In this document: piece after piece, positions 19,643-28,549 of the stretch
Position numbering within the stretch: the first letter of the stretch is position 1
Layout: each line of letters opens with the position of its first letter
Notes under the pieces: generated by a model
Told to the model about the DNA's origin: nothing
Seen by the model: only the letters and a program-made list of their open reading frames with translations
The model's database searches: none
Position numbers and translations under genes: made by a program
Assembly (NCBI RefSeq): GCF_000365425.1
Contig: NZ_AQOV01000002.1
Coordinates: 1,054,001 to 1,118,000 of the forward strand
Reading direction: 5' to 3'
Source of the DNA: Methylomonas sp. MK1
GTDB lineage: Bacteria > Pseudomonadota > Gammaproteobacteria > Methylococcales > Methylomonadaceae
Length of the DNA: 64,000 bases

Positions 19643-21535
19643 CTAGATTGTTACCTTGCTACCATCGAATTTAGTAAAGGTATAGCCATCGAAAGGTTCG
19701 TTGTAGGTGTAACGCTGGTCTCTAAGCAGGCTGATCGCCAGTGCTTCGCCTAAGCTATGCGAAGCGGAAATGTCCGCGCGAATATGGAAATTGTTAAAGT
19801 TGCGGCCAAAACCAATGTTGTTGACCAGTTTGTTCAACTCTCCGCCCACGGTCAATTTTTCAGAGCCGGTGTAAGGTCTGAGTTTGCTTGGATCGTTAGG
19901 GTCCACCTCCACCGGATTCGGTATGACATAGCTTTCGTCAAAGAACGCTTTCAACAGCGTGATAGGTGTTGCTGCGCTGATGGTCGCGCCGCTGGGATAA
20001 CCCGGATGGGTGGGGGCGCCTACATTGCTGGCGCTGTTCAGTAAATAGCTACCGTATTGCTTGTAAATACGTGCCACGGCTTCCGAATTTAGAATATCGG
20101 GATGGATAGGGTAATTGGCGCCGTTGGCCAGAATTTTGTGAACCAAACCGCCGTAATCTTCCGGTCTCAAGCGGCGATTGACGTACCAGTTTTGATAGTA
20201 AGACACCCGGTTGGTATAAGCGCCAGCCAGTGCCAGCAAGCCTTGGATAAACGCGGTGCTGAAAGACGAAGCCGTTGATTCCTGGGTTTTGGAATTGACA
20301 TAAGGATTGGCCGGATTCAATGGTGCACCGACACCGCCTAGCAACGGATTGCTGGCATTGGGTGCGGAGGTAAGTATTTGCAATACGTGCAAGTAAGTAG
20401 GACCGCTGCCGCGCGCCAATGTCGCCAAATCGCGGCCATTGATGATATGCCGGCGACCGGCTTCCAAGGTAATGGTGCGGCCTATGCTTTTGCCGTTGCG
20501 TAGTGCCAGCCATTCTTCATACGTGGCGCCAAATGTCTCGCCGGCTTTTTGAATCGGACGGGTTTGCGCTTGGCTGGCGATGGTGCCCCAGGCCGGGATA
20601 GGACGCAGTAAAAACTGCGAAATATAAGGGCCATCCAGGGTGCCGTCGGGCACGATATATTTGCCTTTTTTGCCGGACGGATCAGCATGGTAATCGACAT
20701 AGGACGCGGTGCTGCGGAACAAGGTTTCCGGGGTGACCTTGCCATTGATTTTGGGACCGTTGAAGGCTTTCAGGCTATTCAACTCGGTTACCGCCGCCAG
20801 CACCAGCTCGTTATTGGTGTCGTCGCGATATTCGCTGAACGGCACATCACGCAACAGCGCTTGCCAATAAACTTCGATGTGATCTGCGGCCAGTTCGGCG
20901 CTGTCGAGCGGCGCTGCTTCCGGAATGGCCAACTGGCTATTGGTGATGCCTTCAAGACTAACCGATAAAGGGCCCTGGATACCGGCTAATTTAGTAGTGC
21001 CGCCCAGTTTGATTTTTTCAAAATCTTCATGTTTGCCGGTTTTTAGCGCTTTTAAAAATGATTCGTAGGAATCGGGTAGCACATGGCCGTTTGCATCGTG
21101 TTGCAAACCTTTCGTGGAAATGGCGATTTTGTTCGGATAGCGTAGTTCGTCGCCATTATTGGGTTGTGGCGGAATATCGATCTTGTATTCGGCTTCGGCG
21201 GATTTTAGGCGGGCCTTAAAGGCTTTTTTCCGTAAATCCTTGCTATGCAGGGTATCGAAAACATCGCGCTGATATTTTCTTGAGAAGTCTTGGCCGAGCG
21301 ATTCGGGGATTGCGTCGTCATCGTCAAAATGACCCCGGCCGACAGCCGCTTGAACCGATGCCGGTAAGGTTGGCGCCAACACACCTACGGCGGAAATCAC
21401 GGCAGCCCGACCGATAAACGAGCGCCGGCTGATTGTGCTTGCTCCTGCATCCGAGGTTTCGGCGGCACTCTGGCCGTCGTCCGATGGGGATACGTTGGAT
21501 ATAGCGGTTTGTGCGGGAAACGATTTGGTTGACAT
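19643..21535 (-). CDS. Vanadium haloperoxidase-like Tat-exported protein (PAP2 superfamily)
   Basis: A 630-residue protein with a twin-arginine signal (SRRSFIGRA, R37-R38), so it would be folded and then exported to the periplasm. The C-terminal half carries the vanadate/phosphate-binding motifs of the PAP2 superfamily: VNRRLRPEDYGG (R457), PTHPGYPSGAT (S515-G516) and GRNFNNFH (R578 and vanadate-ligand H584). The histidine that normally follows the SG pair and serves as acid-base in vanadium haloperoxidases is Ala517 here, and Asn449 may stand where a lysine is usual. Normal peroxidase activity is therefore doubtful. The start at 21535 has an upstream GGAG; a longer start exists at 21574. It is divergent from the glycyl radical enzyme operon. 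Confidence 0.8.
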   Translation of the reverse strand: MSTKSFPAQTAISNVSPSDDGQSAAETSDAGASTISRRSFIGRAAVISAVGVLAPTLPASVQAAVGRGHFDDDDAIPESLGQDFSRKYQRDVFDTLHSKDLRKKAFKARLKSAEAEYKIDIPPQPNNGDELRYPNKIAISTKGLQHDANGHVLPDSYESFLKALKTGKHEDFEKIKLGGTTKLAGIQGPLSVSLEGITNSQLAIPEAAPLDSAELAADHIEVYWQALLRDVPFSEYRDDTNNELVLAAVTELNSLKAFNGPKINGKVTPETLFRSTASYVDYHADPSGKKGKYIVPDGTLDGPYISQFLLRPIPAWGTIASQAQTRPIQKAGETFGATYEEWLALRNGKSIGRTITLEAGRRHIINGRDLATLARGSGPTYLHVLQILTSAPNASNPLLGGVGAPLNPANPYVNSKTQESTASSFSTAFIQGLLALAGAYTNRVSYYQNWYVNRRLRPEDYGGLVHKILANGANYPIHPDILNSEAVARIYKQYGSYLLNSASNVGAPTHPGYPSGATISAATPITLLKAFFDESYVIPNPVEVDPNDPSKLRPYTGSEKLTVGGELNKLVNNIGFGRNFNNFHIRADISASHSLGEALAISLLRDQRYTYNEPFDGYTFTKFDGSKVTI

Positions 21536-21574
21536 AGGATTTTGCTCCGTAAAATCTTTTAATGTGGCATGCAA

Positions 21575-21979
21575 TTAAAGTGTCCTGAGAGTCGAGGTTT
21601 TTTGAGCCTCAATATAGTTATGTCAATTTCCATGCCAGCTAGAAACTGGCGAATCTTATGGCTTGGCGCCGGTCAATATGTTGCGGATAGAGCATCTATT
21701 GGTGTATCGCTGTTGCTTACGTAATACCCTGCAAATGTAAGCGCTTAAGTTTTGGAAGATAAAGTCTTCGTTTAGGGTTCCGTATTTCCGTCTTGCTGGT
21801 CTCGAATTGAGTCGCTAAGACACAAGAAAACGGCCATGTTTATTTCCTTATGTTTCATAAGGATTGGACTATAATTAGATACACATCACAAAAATAGTCG
21901 GAGCAGGGAACTGGCGATCAAGCCGCAAGCAGCCGGCATACGCTTACGAGGGAACGTTCTGTTGTAAAGGAGATTGAAC
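21575..21979. promoter_or_regulatory. Divergent intergenic region between haloperoxidase and GRE operon
   Basis: 405 bp without a convincing gene, AT-rich in the middle. It must hold the promoters of both divergent units. Only the TATAAT plus palindrome listed separately is clear. No sigma-54 type -24/-12 pair with correct spacing and no clear FNR box was found by eye. Confidence 0.6.
21846..21875 (+). promoter_or_regulatory. Candidate promoter with overlapping palindromic operator for the GRE operon
   Basis: A perfect 7-bp inverted repeat CCTTATG-TTT-CATAAGG at 21846-21862 is followed by an exact TATAAT at 21870-21875. The -35 position (weak TTATGT or CTTATG) falls inside the palindrome, so a bound dimeric regulator would block polymerase. 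The leader to the first start codon would be about 100 nt. Confidence 0.5.
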
Positions 21980-24952
21980 ATGTCTGTTCCATATCCATCA
22001 GCCGACGGCGGTATTTCGGTAGAACTCGGCAAGGGTCCTGCTCTGCCAGACTCCGGTTCCGGAAAAATCGACTTATTTCCCATCATCAATCAAGACTTCC
22101 AGAAAATTAAAACTCTGAAGGACTTGGCGCTACGTCATATAACGCTGGAACAGTTCCCGGTCGTCAACGCCTGGCGTGAGAAGCTGTTCGCGCCGGAAGG
22201 CACGCCGGAGATTTGCGACGAGTTGCCGCGCTTGCTGACCGAATTCTTACGCAGGCCCGAGAGTCAGGCCTTACCGCCTTACACCCGGCGCGCCCAAGCG
22301 CTGCGCCACATCTTCGTCAACAAAACCGCAATCGTGCATGCAGAAGACTTACTGCCCGGCCAAACCACCACCAGCTTCGTCGGTCCGGTGGTCTACGCCG
22401 ACACCATAGGTTATTGCATCTGGCCGGAATTAAAAACCGTCACGACCCGCACCCAAAATCCGTTCAAGATTCGCCCGGAAGTGGCTGACCGCCTGAATCG
22501 GGAGATTTTTCCATTCTGGCTGGAACAAAAACCGGTGCAGGAATTAGCTCGGTATAGCAATTACGATAGCGCCGACTATGAAAACCGGGATAGGGTTGGC
22601 GGTGATTACCCGCCGTCCATTGATCCGCCGTTAAGTAAAAAAGCCGGAGAAACCCCGAAAGCTCAGGAACTCATGGAGCGGGTGGCGTTCTTCCTATCCG
22701 ACAAAGCCACATGCGTTTCGCATACGGTGCCGGATTTTGAGCGGGTTTTGAAATATGGCTTCGATGGTTTGATTGAGCGGGCTCGGCAAGACATCGCCAA
22801 AGGCGTAGCGGCTACGCCGCAGCAGGTAGAGTTTCTGCAAGGCGTAATCGAGGTTTACGAAGGTGCCAAAATTTACGCGCAGCATCTGGCCGAGGCCGCT
22901 GATAAAGCCGGCAATCTGCCGCTGGCTGCAATTTGCCGGAAGATTCCGGCCCAGCCCGCCGAAACCTTGCACGAAGCGCTGGCGGTTGTCTGGATTTGCT
23001 ATCACCTGTTGCTAAATGAAAACACCAATTTCGGTTTTTCCATCGGCCGCCTGGATCAAATACTTAACCCCTTCTATCTGGCCGATTGGCAAAAACTGGA
23101 TAGCGCGCAAGCGCAGGACGATTACATCCGGTATGCCGTGGAGCTCGTCAGTCATTTCTTTCTGCATTGTTCTGATCATGTGCCGCTGTCCACGTCCGGC
23201 TCTGAGACCCTGTTTGCCGGCAGCGGCTCCAATCAAGCGTTGACCGTGGGCGGCACCCGTTACGAAAACGGCCAAGTCGTCGATGCGGTCAACGATATGA
23301 CCTACATCATCCTCAAGGCTACCGAGATTTTGTCGATCCGCGACCCTAACGTGCATGCCCGCTATCATCGGGATGTGCATCACAGCGACGCCCAAGGTAA
23401 TCCGCTGCCAACCGAGGTGATGGACCCGTATTTAAGACGCATTTGCCAGGTGAATATCCTGACCCGAGCCACGCCGGCTCTGCATGGCGATGCGGCGGTG
23501 GTGCCGGCCATGGCCAATTACTATGCGGCGCACGCCGGCATTAGTGCAGAAGAAGCCTTGGCGGATGCCTACGATTACACTTCTATCGGCTGCATCGAAG
23601 AGAACGCCGCGCATAAACATTACGGCAATACCGGCTCGACCTTGATGGTGCTGCCGGCGGTGTTGGAGCTGGCTTTGTACGGCGGCAAACACCGCAGCGA
23701 CGGCGTGGCGCCGAAATCGGCTAACCTGTTTTACGGCGACGAGCGTTACACCACTCAGCCTTTGATTGAAATCGATAGCATGCAAGCGTTTATCGAAGCC
23801 TTTAAATTTCAATTGAACGAAATGGCCCGCCATGTCGTGCAATGCAATAATTACTTTGGCCGTTTCTACGAACAATCCCGGCAGTCGCCGTTCTTGTCCG
23901 GGTTGTTCACCGGTCCTACCAATACGCCGGACAGCAAAGGCGCCAGTTTTCGCGATGTATCCGCCGGCGGCGCCAAATACAATTCGGCGGGGATTGCGGT
24001 GATCGGTTTGGCCGATGTGATCGACTCGTTTTGCGTGCTGGACACCCTGGTGTTTGGCGGCAAAATGTCTGCCGGGGAATTGTTGGCGGCGATGCAGGCC
24101 GATTTCGATGAAAACAGCCTGCAGCCAAAAAGCGCCTGGGCGGCATTTCTGGCGCGGGTGCAAAACTGGTTGCATCCAGAAGATGCGCCGCTCAGCTTGC
24201 CGAATCTAAGCAAAGATCGTTTAAAACAAATCAAGGAAATGGTCCGCTTGGCCCCCAAATACGGTGCCGGCGTCGATCAAACTCCCGGCGGTATTTACAA
24301 CAACGCCACCGCGGTTAAATACACGCATTTGCTGACGGAAATGTTGCAGGAGGTGTTTGCGCAATACCGGACTCATCGCGGCGGGCGTTATCTGCCCGGG
24401 TACTGGAGCATGACCAATCATGCCGGCTTCGGCATGCTCACCAAGGCCACACCCAATGGCCGGCGTAGCGGCGAATCGTTTGCCAGCGGCATCACGCCGT
24501 GCCCGGGCGTTGTGAAAGCCAACGGCGAGCCGGTTAATTTGCTGGATCATATGCTGTCGGTCACTGCCGTGAATGCTAATACGGTACAGAACGGCTACAC
24601 CTACAACCTCAGCCTAACCACTCGCGATCGCGGCCATTTCGCAGAAGATACCGAATTGTTCTCGCGCTATATGAAGGCCTTTGCCGACCAAAACGGCGTG
24701 CTGGTACAAATGTGCGTGTCCTCCATCAACGATCTGGTGGCGGCCGACCGCGCCGCCACGGCGGCCGGGCAAGCGGGCGCCGGCGAGGCCGAGCACAAAG
24801 CCCTGGAGCCGTTCAAGGATCTGATGATACGCGTGGCGGGTTATTCGGCGTACTTTGTTACGCTCAGCCCGCAAATGCGTAAAGAGATCATTCAAAGAGC
24901 CAACTTTGGCTTGGATACCGGCGCCGAGCAACATACGCTCAACGCAATTTAA
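21980..24952 (+). CDS. Glycyl radical enzyme of unassigned substrate (PFL-like family)
   Basis: A 990-residue glycyl radical enzyme. The radical site is in the C-terminal motif MIRVAGYSAYF (Gly954) and the thiyl-radical cysteine is in TSIGCIEENAA (Cys538). The Glu540 two residues on is the position of the catalytic glutamate in eliminases such as glycerol dehydratase and choline lyase. That points to a C-O, C-N or C-S lyase rather than pyruvate formate-lyase, but the substrate cannot be named. It is longer than most relatives (about 760-900 residues), and the Cys-to-Gly distance of 416 is large, suggesting an insertion around residues 740-860. A strong Shine-Dalgarno (AAAGGAGA) supports the ATG at 21980 over TTG 21974. 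It is the first gene of a six-gene operon that includes its activase. Confidence 0.92.
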   Translation: MSVPYPSADGGISVELGKGPALPDSGSGKIDLFPIINQDFQKIKTLKDLALRHITLEQFPVVNAWREKLFAPEGTPEICDELPRLLTEFLRRPESQALPPYTRRAQALRHIFVNKTAIVHAEDLLPGQTTTSFVGPVVYADTIGYCIWPELKTVTTRTQNPFKIRPEVADRLNREIFPFWLEQKPVQELARYSNYDSADYENRDRVGGDYPPSIDPPLSKKAGETPKAQELMERVAFFLSDKATCVSHTVPDFERVLKYGFDGLIERARQDIAKGVAATPQQVEFLQGVIEVYEGAKIYAQHLAEAADKAGNLPLAAICRKIPAQPAETLHEALAVVWICYHLLLNENTNFGFSIGRLDQILNPFYLADWQKLDSAQAQDDYIRYAVELVSHFFLHCSDHVPLSTSGSETLFAGSGSNQALTVGGTRYENGQVVDAVNDMTYIILKATEILSIRDPNVHARYHRDVHHSDAQGNPLPTEVMDPYLRRICQVNILTRATPALHGDAAVVPAMANYYAAHAGISAEEALADAYDYTSIGCIEENAAHKHYGNTGSTLMVLPAVLELALYGGKHRSDGVAPKSANLFYGDERYTTQPLIEIDSMQAFIEAFKFQLNEMARHVVQCNNYFGRFYEQSRQSPFLSGLFTGPTNTPDSKGASFRDVSAGGAKYNSAGIAVIGLADVIDSFCVLDTLVFGGKMSAGELLAAMQADFDENSLQPKSAWAAFLARVQNWLHPEDAPLSLPNLSKDRLKQIKEMVRLAPKYGAGVDQTPGGIYNNATAVKYTHLLTEMLQEVFAQYRTHRGGRYLPGYWSMTNHAGFGMLTKATPNGRRSGESFASGITPCPGVVKANGEPVNLLDHMLSVTAVNANTVQNGYTYNLSLTTRDRGHFAEDTELFSRYMKAFADQNGVLVQMCVSSINDLVAADRAATAAGQAGAGEAEHKALEPFKDLMIRVAGYSAYFVTLSPQMRKEIIQRANFGLDTGAEQHTLNAI

Positions 24953-24965
24953 TAGGAGAACTGTC

Positions 24966-25619
24966 ATGCATGCCGGATTTCCCTGTTTATTACCGAATTT
25001 ACAAAAAACCTTGAAGTTGGGCGCCAAGGCCGCGACCCAGGCCGGCGATCTGCCGGCAGTGTTGGATAAGGCCCAAGGTCGTTTACTGGCCGGCGGTATG
25101 GCTGTCGCGCTGCGGCTGGGGTTTGGCTATTTATTGCGCGATTGCCATCTGGATGCTGGACAAGCTGCCAAGGCTCATGCGTTTTTCGAGGAAAATTTCG
25201 TGATTCTCGATCCCGCCGCGCCGGCCGGTCGCCGTTATTATCAAGGCAAATTTCTGATCCGCACCAGCCGGCGCGGCGACGATATGAATGTGTTGCTGAG
25301 GTTTTGCCCCGATCCCGATGCGCTGTATATCAAGACCCCATTCGGACAGGCGCTGAACTCGCTGGCGCTGGTCGATACGCAAGTGCTGACTGAAAATCAA
25401 GCTGACCAAATTGAGAATGACCCCAGCCAGGTCGATCTGGTCGTGCGCTTCAAGGACGTGCAATCCATTATCGGCCTGTTGGGCCGTTCCGGTGTCGATA
25501 TCGTCGGTTTGCTGCTGGAGAATCTGGTGCAGCTGACCGGCCATGTCGGCCATCTTTTCAAACTGGGCGCTATCGCCACGGATATTCAGTTGTCCCTGGA
25601 CCTTCCCAAAGCGGCCTGA
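24966..25619 (+). CDS. SCP2-like (sterol carrier type) protein, putative
   Basis: A 217-residue soluble protein, second in the glycyl radical operon, 13 nt after the enzyme and preceded by AGGAGA. The C-terminal part (about residues 150-215: VDLVVRFKDVQSIIGLLGRS, then a hydrophobic helix and LFKLGAIATDIQL) resembles the SCP2 lipid-binding fold, which carries hydrophobic ligands. The N-terminal half has a strand-rich part (GRRYYQGKFLIRTSRRGDD). There is no signal peptide. The lipid-binding idea rests on pattern similarity only; it fits the lipase and phospholipase-like genes downstream. Confidence 0.55.
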   Translation: MHAGFPCLLPNLQKTLKLGAKAATQAGDLPAVLDKAQGRLLAGGMAVALRLGFGYLLRDCHLDAGQAAKAHAFFEENFVILDPAAPAGRRYYQGKFLIRTSRRGDDMNVLLRFCPDPDALYIKTPFGQALNSLALVDTQVLTENQADQIENDPSQVDLVVRFKDVQSIIGLLGRSGVDIVGLLLENLVQLTGHVGHLFKLGAIATDIQLSLDLPKAA

Positions 25620-25634
25620 ACATGGAGCAGGAAG

Positions 25635-26531
25635 ATGGACAGCAAAGCCTACATCTTCGATATCAAACGCAATACCAGCGAGGACGGGCCGGGCATCCGC
25701 ACCACAGTGTTTTTCAAGGGTTGTCCGCTGAGTTGCAGTTGGTGTCAAAATCCCGAAGGGCTAGCTCCGGGGCCATCCCTGTCTTTTCGCCCCGAGCTCT
25801 GTGATCCGGACGACTGCGATAGACTTTGTATCAAGGTCTGTAAAACCAAAGCCTTAACCCTGCAAGACCAGCTGCTGCGGCTTGATCGAGAGCGCTGCGA
25901 TCAGTGCGGGCGCTGCGCGACGGTGTGCTCTCGGCATGCCTTGGAGCTGGTTGGTCAATGGCTGAGCGTGGACGAGCTGTTTTACCGGGTGGCAATAGAC
26001 AAGCCCTTTTTTGATGCTACCGGCGGCGGCGTTACGGCGTCCGGTGGCGAATGCACCATGCAGATGAATTTTCTGCACGAGTTTTTTAAAAAACTCAAAG
26101 CCGTCGGCATTCGAACCGCCATCGAAACCAACGGCATGTTCAACTTTGGCCGATTCGAACGCTTGTTGTTGCCGTGGCTGGATTTAATTTATTTCGATCT
26201 AAAGTTAATAGACGAAGCCGACAGCATCCGCCATACCGGCCATTCCAATCAACCGATTTTGGACAATCTGCTACGCCTGACCGAGGGCGCCAGTGTGCCG
26301 GTGCGGGTGAGGATTCCGCTGATTCCCGATATTACCGCGACCGATGCTAACCTGAGCGGCATCGCTCAATTCTTGCGGGCGCACGGCATCACACAGATCA
26401 GTGCTTTACCGTATAACCCGTTGTGGCAGGACAAACTGCAACGTTTCGGTATCGAGGCCGGCTACCGGCGCGCCACCTTCATGAATGATGCAGAGATCAA
26501 ACACTGTCTCGATTGTCTGCACACATCCTGA
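25635..26531 (+). CDS. Glycyl radical enzyme activating protein (radical SAM)
   Basis: A 298-residue activase that would use S-adenosylmethionine and a [4Fe-4S] cluster to abstract hydrogen from Gly954 of the enzyme two genes upstream. The radical-SAM motif is CPLSCSWC (Cys30, 34, 37). An inserted ferredoxin-like domain follows, with two four-cysteine sets (C56, C61, C65, C69 and C88, C91, C94, C98), as in activases of glycerol dehydratase and choline lyase but not of pyruvate formate-lyase. The GGGVTASGGE motif binds SAM. It starts 15 nt after the previous gene with AGGAAG upstream. Confidence 0.93.
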   Translation: MDSKAYIFDIKRNTSEDGPGIRTTVFFKGCPLSCSWCQNPEGLAPGPSLSFRPELCDPDDCDRLCIKVCKTKALTLQDQLLRLDRERCDQCGRCATVCSRHALELVGQWLSVDELFYRVAIDKPFFDATGGGVTASGGECTMQMNFLHEFFKKLKAVGIRTAIETNGMFNFGRFERLLLPWLDLIYFDLKLIDEADSIRHTGHSNQPILDNLLRLTEGASVPVRVRIPLIPDITATDANLSGIAQFLRAHGITQISALPYNPLWQDKLQRFGIEAGYRRATFMNDAEIKHCLDCLHTS

Positions 26532-26548
26532 TTTCAAGGAGAGTCATC

Positions 26549-27607
26549 ATGCAAACCGATTTCCATCACGCCGTTACCTATGTCACCGCCCGTACTGCCG
26601 GTTTCGATCATGACCAAGCCGACATCATCGCCTATTCGGCACAATATGTGGACGACGCCGTCAGCGAAGGCGTCGTGCATTTCGATAACGACGCCTTTTA
26701 TGCGCGGATTCATTCCTCGCATAAAAGCACCGATGTCGGTAATTTGAACAACGATTACAACCATCTGATCTGGTTGCCGTTCCATTTTTTGCCGGGTAAC
26801 GGCGGCAAGGGGCCGGGCGAGGATCCGGACGGTACATTTATCCAGAAAATCGTCTGCCTGCCCGATAGTCCGCCGGCCAAGGAGATGGTGCAGGCGGCCG
26901 TCGCCGATAAAGGCAAACCCTACAGTCTGCATCGGCTGGGGATTGCTCTGCATGTGTATGCGGATACCTGGTCGCACCAAGGCTTTGCCGGGGTAATTCA
27001 CGAGATCAACCAAGTGGAACATGCCAGAGAAATCAAAAGCTCCGGTATGTATGCCAAGCAACTCCAGCATATGCTGGAGGATTGGCTGGACGATGTCATT
27101 CCGCCCTTGGGTCATGGTCGAGCCAAGATGTTTCCCGATCTACCGTTTTTGCATTGGCAGTATAAGAACGGTCGCGGTGTCTGGGTTGATCGCGATAACC
27201 CCACGGATTTTTGCAAGGCTGCGGATGCGATGTGTAAAGCCATGCAGCAGTACCTGAATAAACCCCCAAGCGGGTTGCCGGCTGCGGATAAGGCCTTACT
27301 GAATAAAATCTTTCTGGAATTAAAAATTAAAGAAGATAAGACGCGTCATGAAAGATGGCTGGATATCGTAAAAAGCGGCTTTAACGGCGAAAAATTTAGT
27401 TTTGGCAGCGCCGAGATTAGTTACGTGGCGGAAGGTGTGGGATCCTGGAAGGAAAAAGCCTTGGGCAGCAGTTGGGATCTGCGCGTTCATCCCTATAAGC
27501 CCGGATTTTTAAGCAGTAACTGGAAGTTATTCCACGACGCCTTGCAATTGCATCGCTTGACGGTGCTGCACGATATTTTGCCCAAGTACGGCATTTGCGC
27601 GGGCTAA
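26549..27607 (+). CDS. DUF6765-like protein, phospholipase C-type metal site
   Basis: A 352-residue protein, probably the family named DUF6765. Its N-terminal half shows a set of likely metal ligands: D4, H6-H7, D35-D36 in YSAQYVDDA, and H128, H135, D139, H143 in HRLGIALHVYADTWSHQ. The H-x3-D-x3-H spacing inside one helix resembles zinc-dependent phospholipase C / S1-P1 nuclease proteins, so a phosphoester hydrolase role is possible. There is no signal peptide, which differs from the secreted phospholipases. Start is 17 nt after the activase, with AAGGAG upstream. Function is inferred from motif shape only. Confidence 0.6.
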   Translation: MQTDFHHAVTYVTARTAGFDHDQADIIAYSAQYVDDAVSEGVVHFDNDAFYARIHSSHKSTDVGNLNNDYNHLIWLPFHFLPGNGGKGPGEDPDGTFIQKIVCLPDSPPAKEMVQAAVADKGKPYSLHRLGIALHVYADTWSHQGFAGVIHEINQVEHAREIKSSGMYAKQLQHMLEDWLDDVIPPLGHGRAKMFPDLPFLHWQYKNGRGVWVDRDNPTDFCKAADAMCKAMQQYLNKPPSGLPAADKALLNKIFLELKIKEDKTRHERWLDIVKSGFNGEKFSFGSAEISYVAEGVGSWKEKALGSSWDLRVHPYKPGFLSSNWKLFHDALQLHRLTVLHDILPKYGICAG

Positions 27608-27629
27608 GCCGATAAGCAGGAGACACCTC

Positions 27630-28493
27630 ATGAAGGCCAATACCGAAGCCGATCTATCTTGCCGTACCCTATACCCCATCGTCTTGTTACACGGCATCGG
27701 TTACCGCGACGATATGTTGATGCTGAACTCCTGGGGGCGGATCCCTAAAGTTTTGGAAGCCGCCGGCGCTCAGGTGGTTCAGGGCGGTTTGGATGCCTGG
27801 AATAGTCATGAAAACAGCGCGCTCGCGCTGAAGCCAAATATTGAGCAGCTGCTTAGCGAAACCGGCTCGACAAAGGTCAATATCATCGCTCATTCCAAGG
27901 GCGGCCTGGAAGCACGCTATCTGATTTCCAAGCTGGATATGGCCGAAAAAGTCGCCAGTCTGACCACGGTGTGCACGCCGCATCATGGCTCGGCCGTGGC
28001 GGATCTGGTCGCCGGCGACATTCCTGATACCCAAAACCTGTTGAGCGTAAATTTCTTCAAACGGCTGGCGCAGAGATTGGGGTTCGGCGCGATGGACATC
28101 CTGGCCAGAATCACCGGCGACAAAAGCCCCCAAGCCGGCATGGCCATTAAACAGCTGACTCGTAGTTATCTGGCGGAATTTAATCAACAAGTACTTGATG
28201 CGCCCGGCGTGTATTACCAGAGCTACGGCACGCTGATGCGCCGGGCTATCGACGATCCGGTGTTTGCTGCCACCCATGTGTTGCTGAAACGGATAGAAGG
28301 CGAGAACGACGGCATGGTCTCCACGCAATCCTGCCAGTGGGGCAGATTTCGCGGTTTGATCGGTGATAGCAATCTGGACCGAGGCTTGTCGCATGGTGAC
28401 CTGGTGGACTATCGCGGCCTGCTGCTTACTCATTTCAATGTTCCAGCGGCATACCTCGACATCGTCAAAGACCTAAAACAACAAGGCTTTTGA
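27630..28493 (+). CDS. Triacylglycerol lipase-like alpha/beta hydrolase
   Basis: A 287-residue alpha/beta hydrolase of the bacterial family I lipase type. The oxyanion motif is VLLHGIGY near residue 20. The nucleophile elbow is AHSKGG (Ser89; Lys replaces the usual Gln or Met), the acid is Asp227 in ENDGMVS, and the base is His255 in LSHGDLVDY, so the triad is complete. It lacks a signal peptide, unlike secreted Pseudomonas lipases, so it probably acts in the cytoplasm. Shine-Dalgarno AGGAG lies upstream; gap of 22 nt to the previous gene. Confidence 0.82.
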   Translation: MKANTEADLSCRTLYPIVLLHGIGYRDDMLMLNSWGRIPKVLEAAGAQVVQGGLDAWNSHENSALALKPNIEQLLSETGSTKVNIIAHSKGGLEARYLISKLDMAEKVASLTTVCTPHHGSAVADLVAGDIPDTQNLLSVNFFKRLAQRLGFGAMDILARITGDKSPQAGMAIKQLTRSYLAEFNQQVLDAPGVYYQSYGTLMRRAIDDPVFAATHVLLKRIEGENDGMVSTQSCQWGRFRGLIGDSNLDRGLSHGDLVDYRGLLLTHFNVPAAYLDIVKDLKQQGF

Positions 28494-28549
28494 GCTGGGC
28501 CTATACGTCCAGCCTAAGCAAAAAATATAACAAATACAGGGGAAGGACC

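Noticed and set aside
24855..24965. A longer start for the SCP2-like gene inside the glycyl radical gene.
   Set aside because: The ATG at 24966 has AGGAGA upstream and the extra residues overlap the radical domain in another frame.
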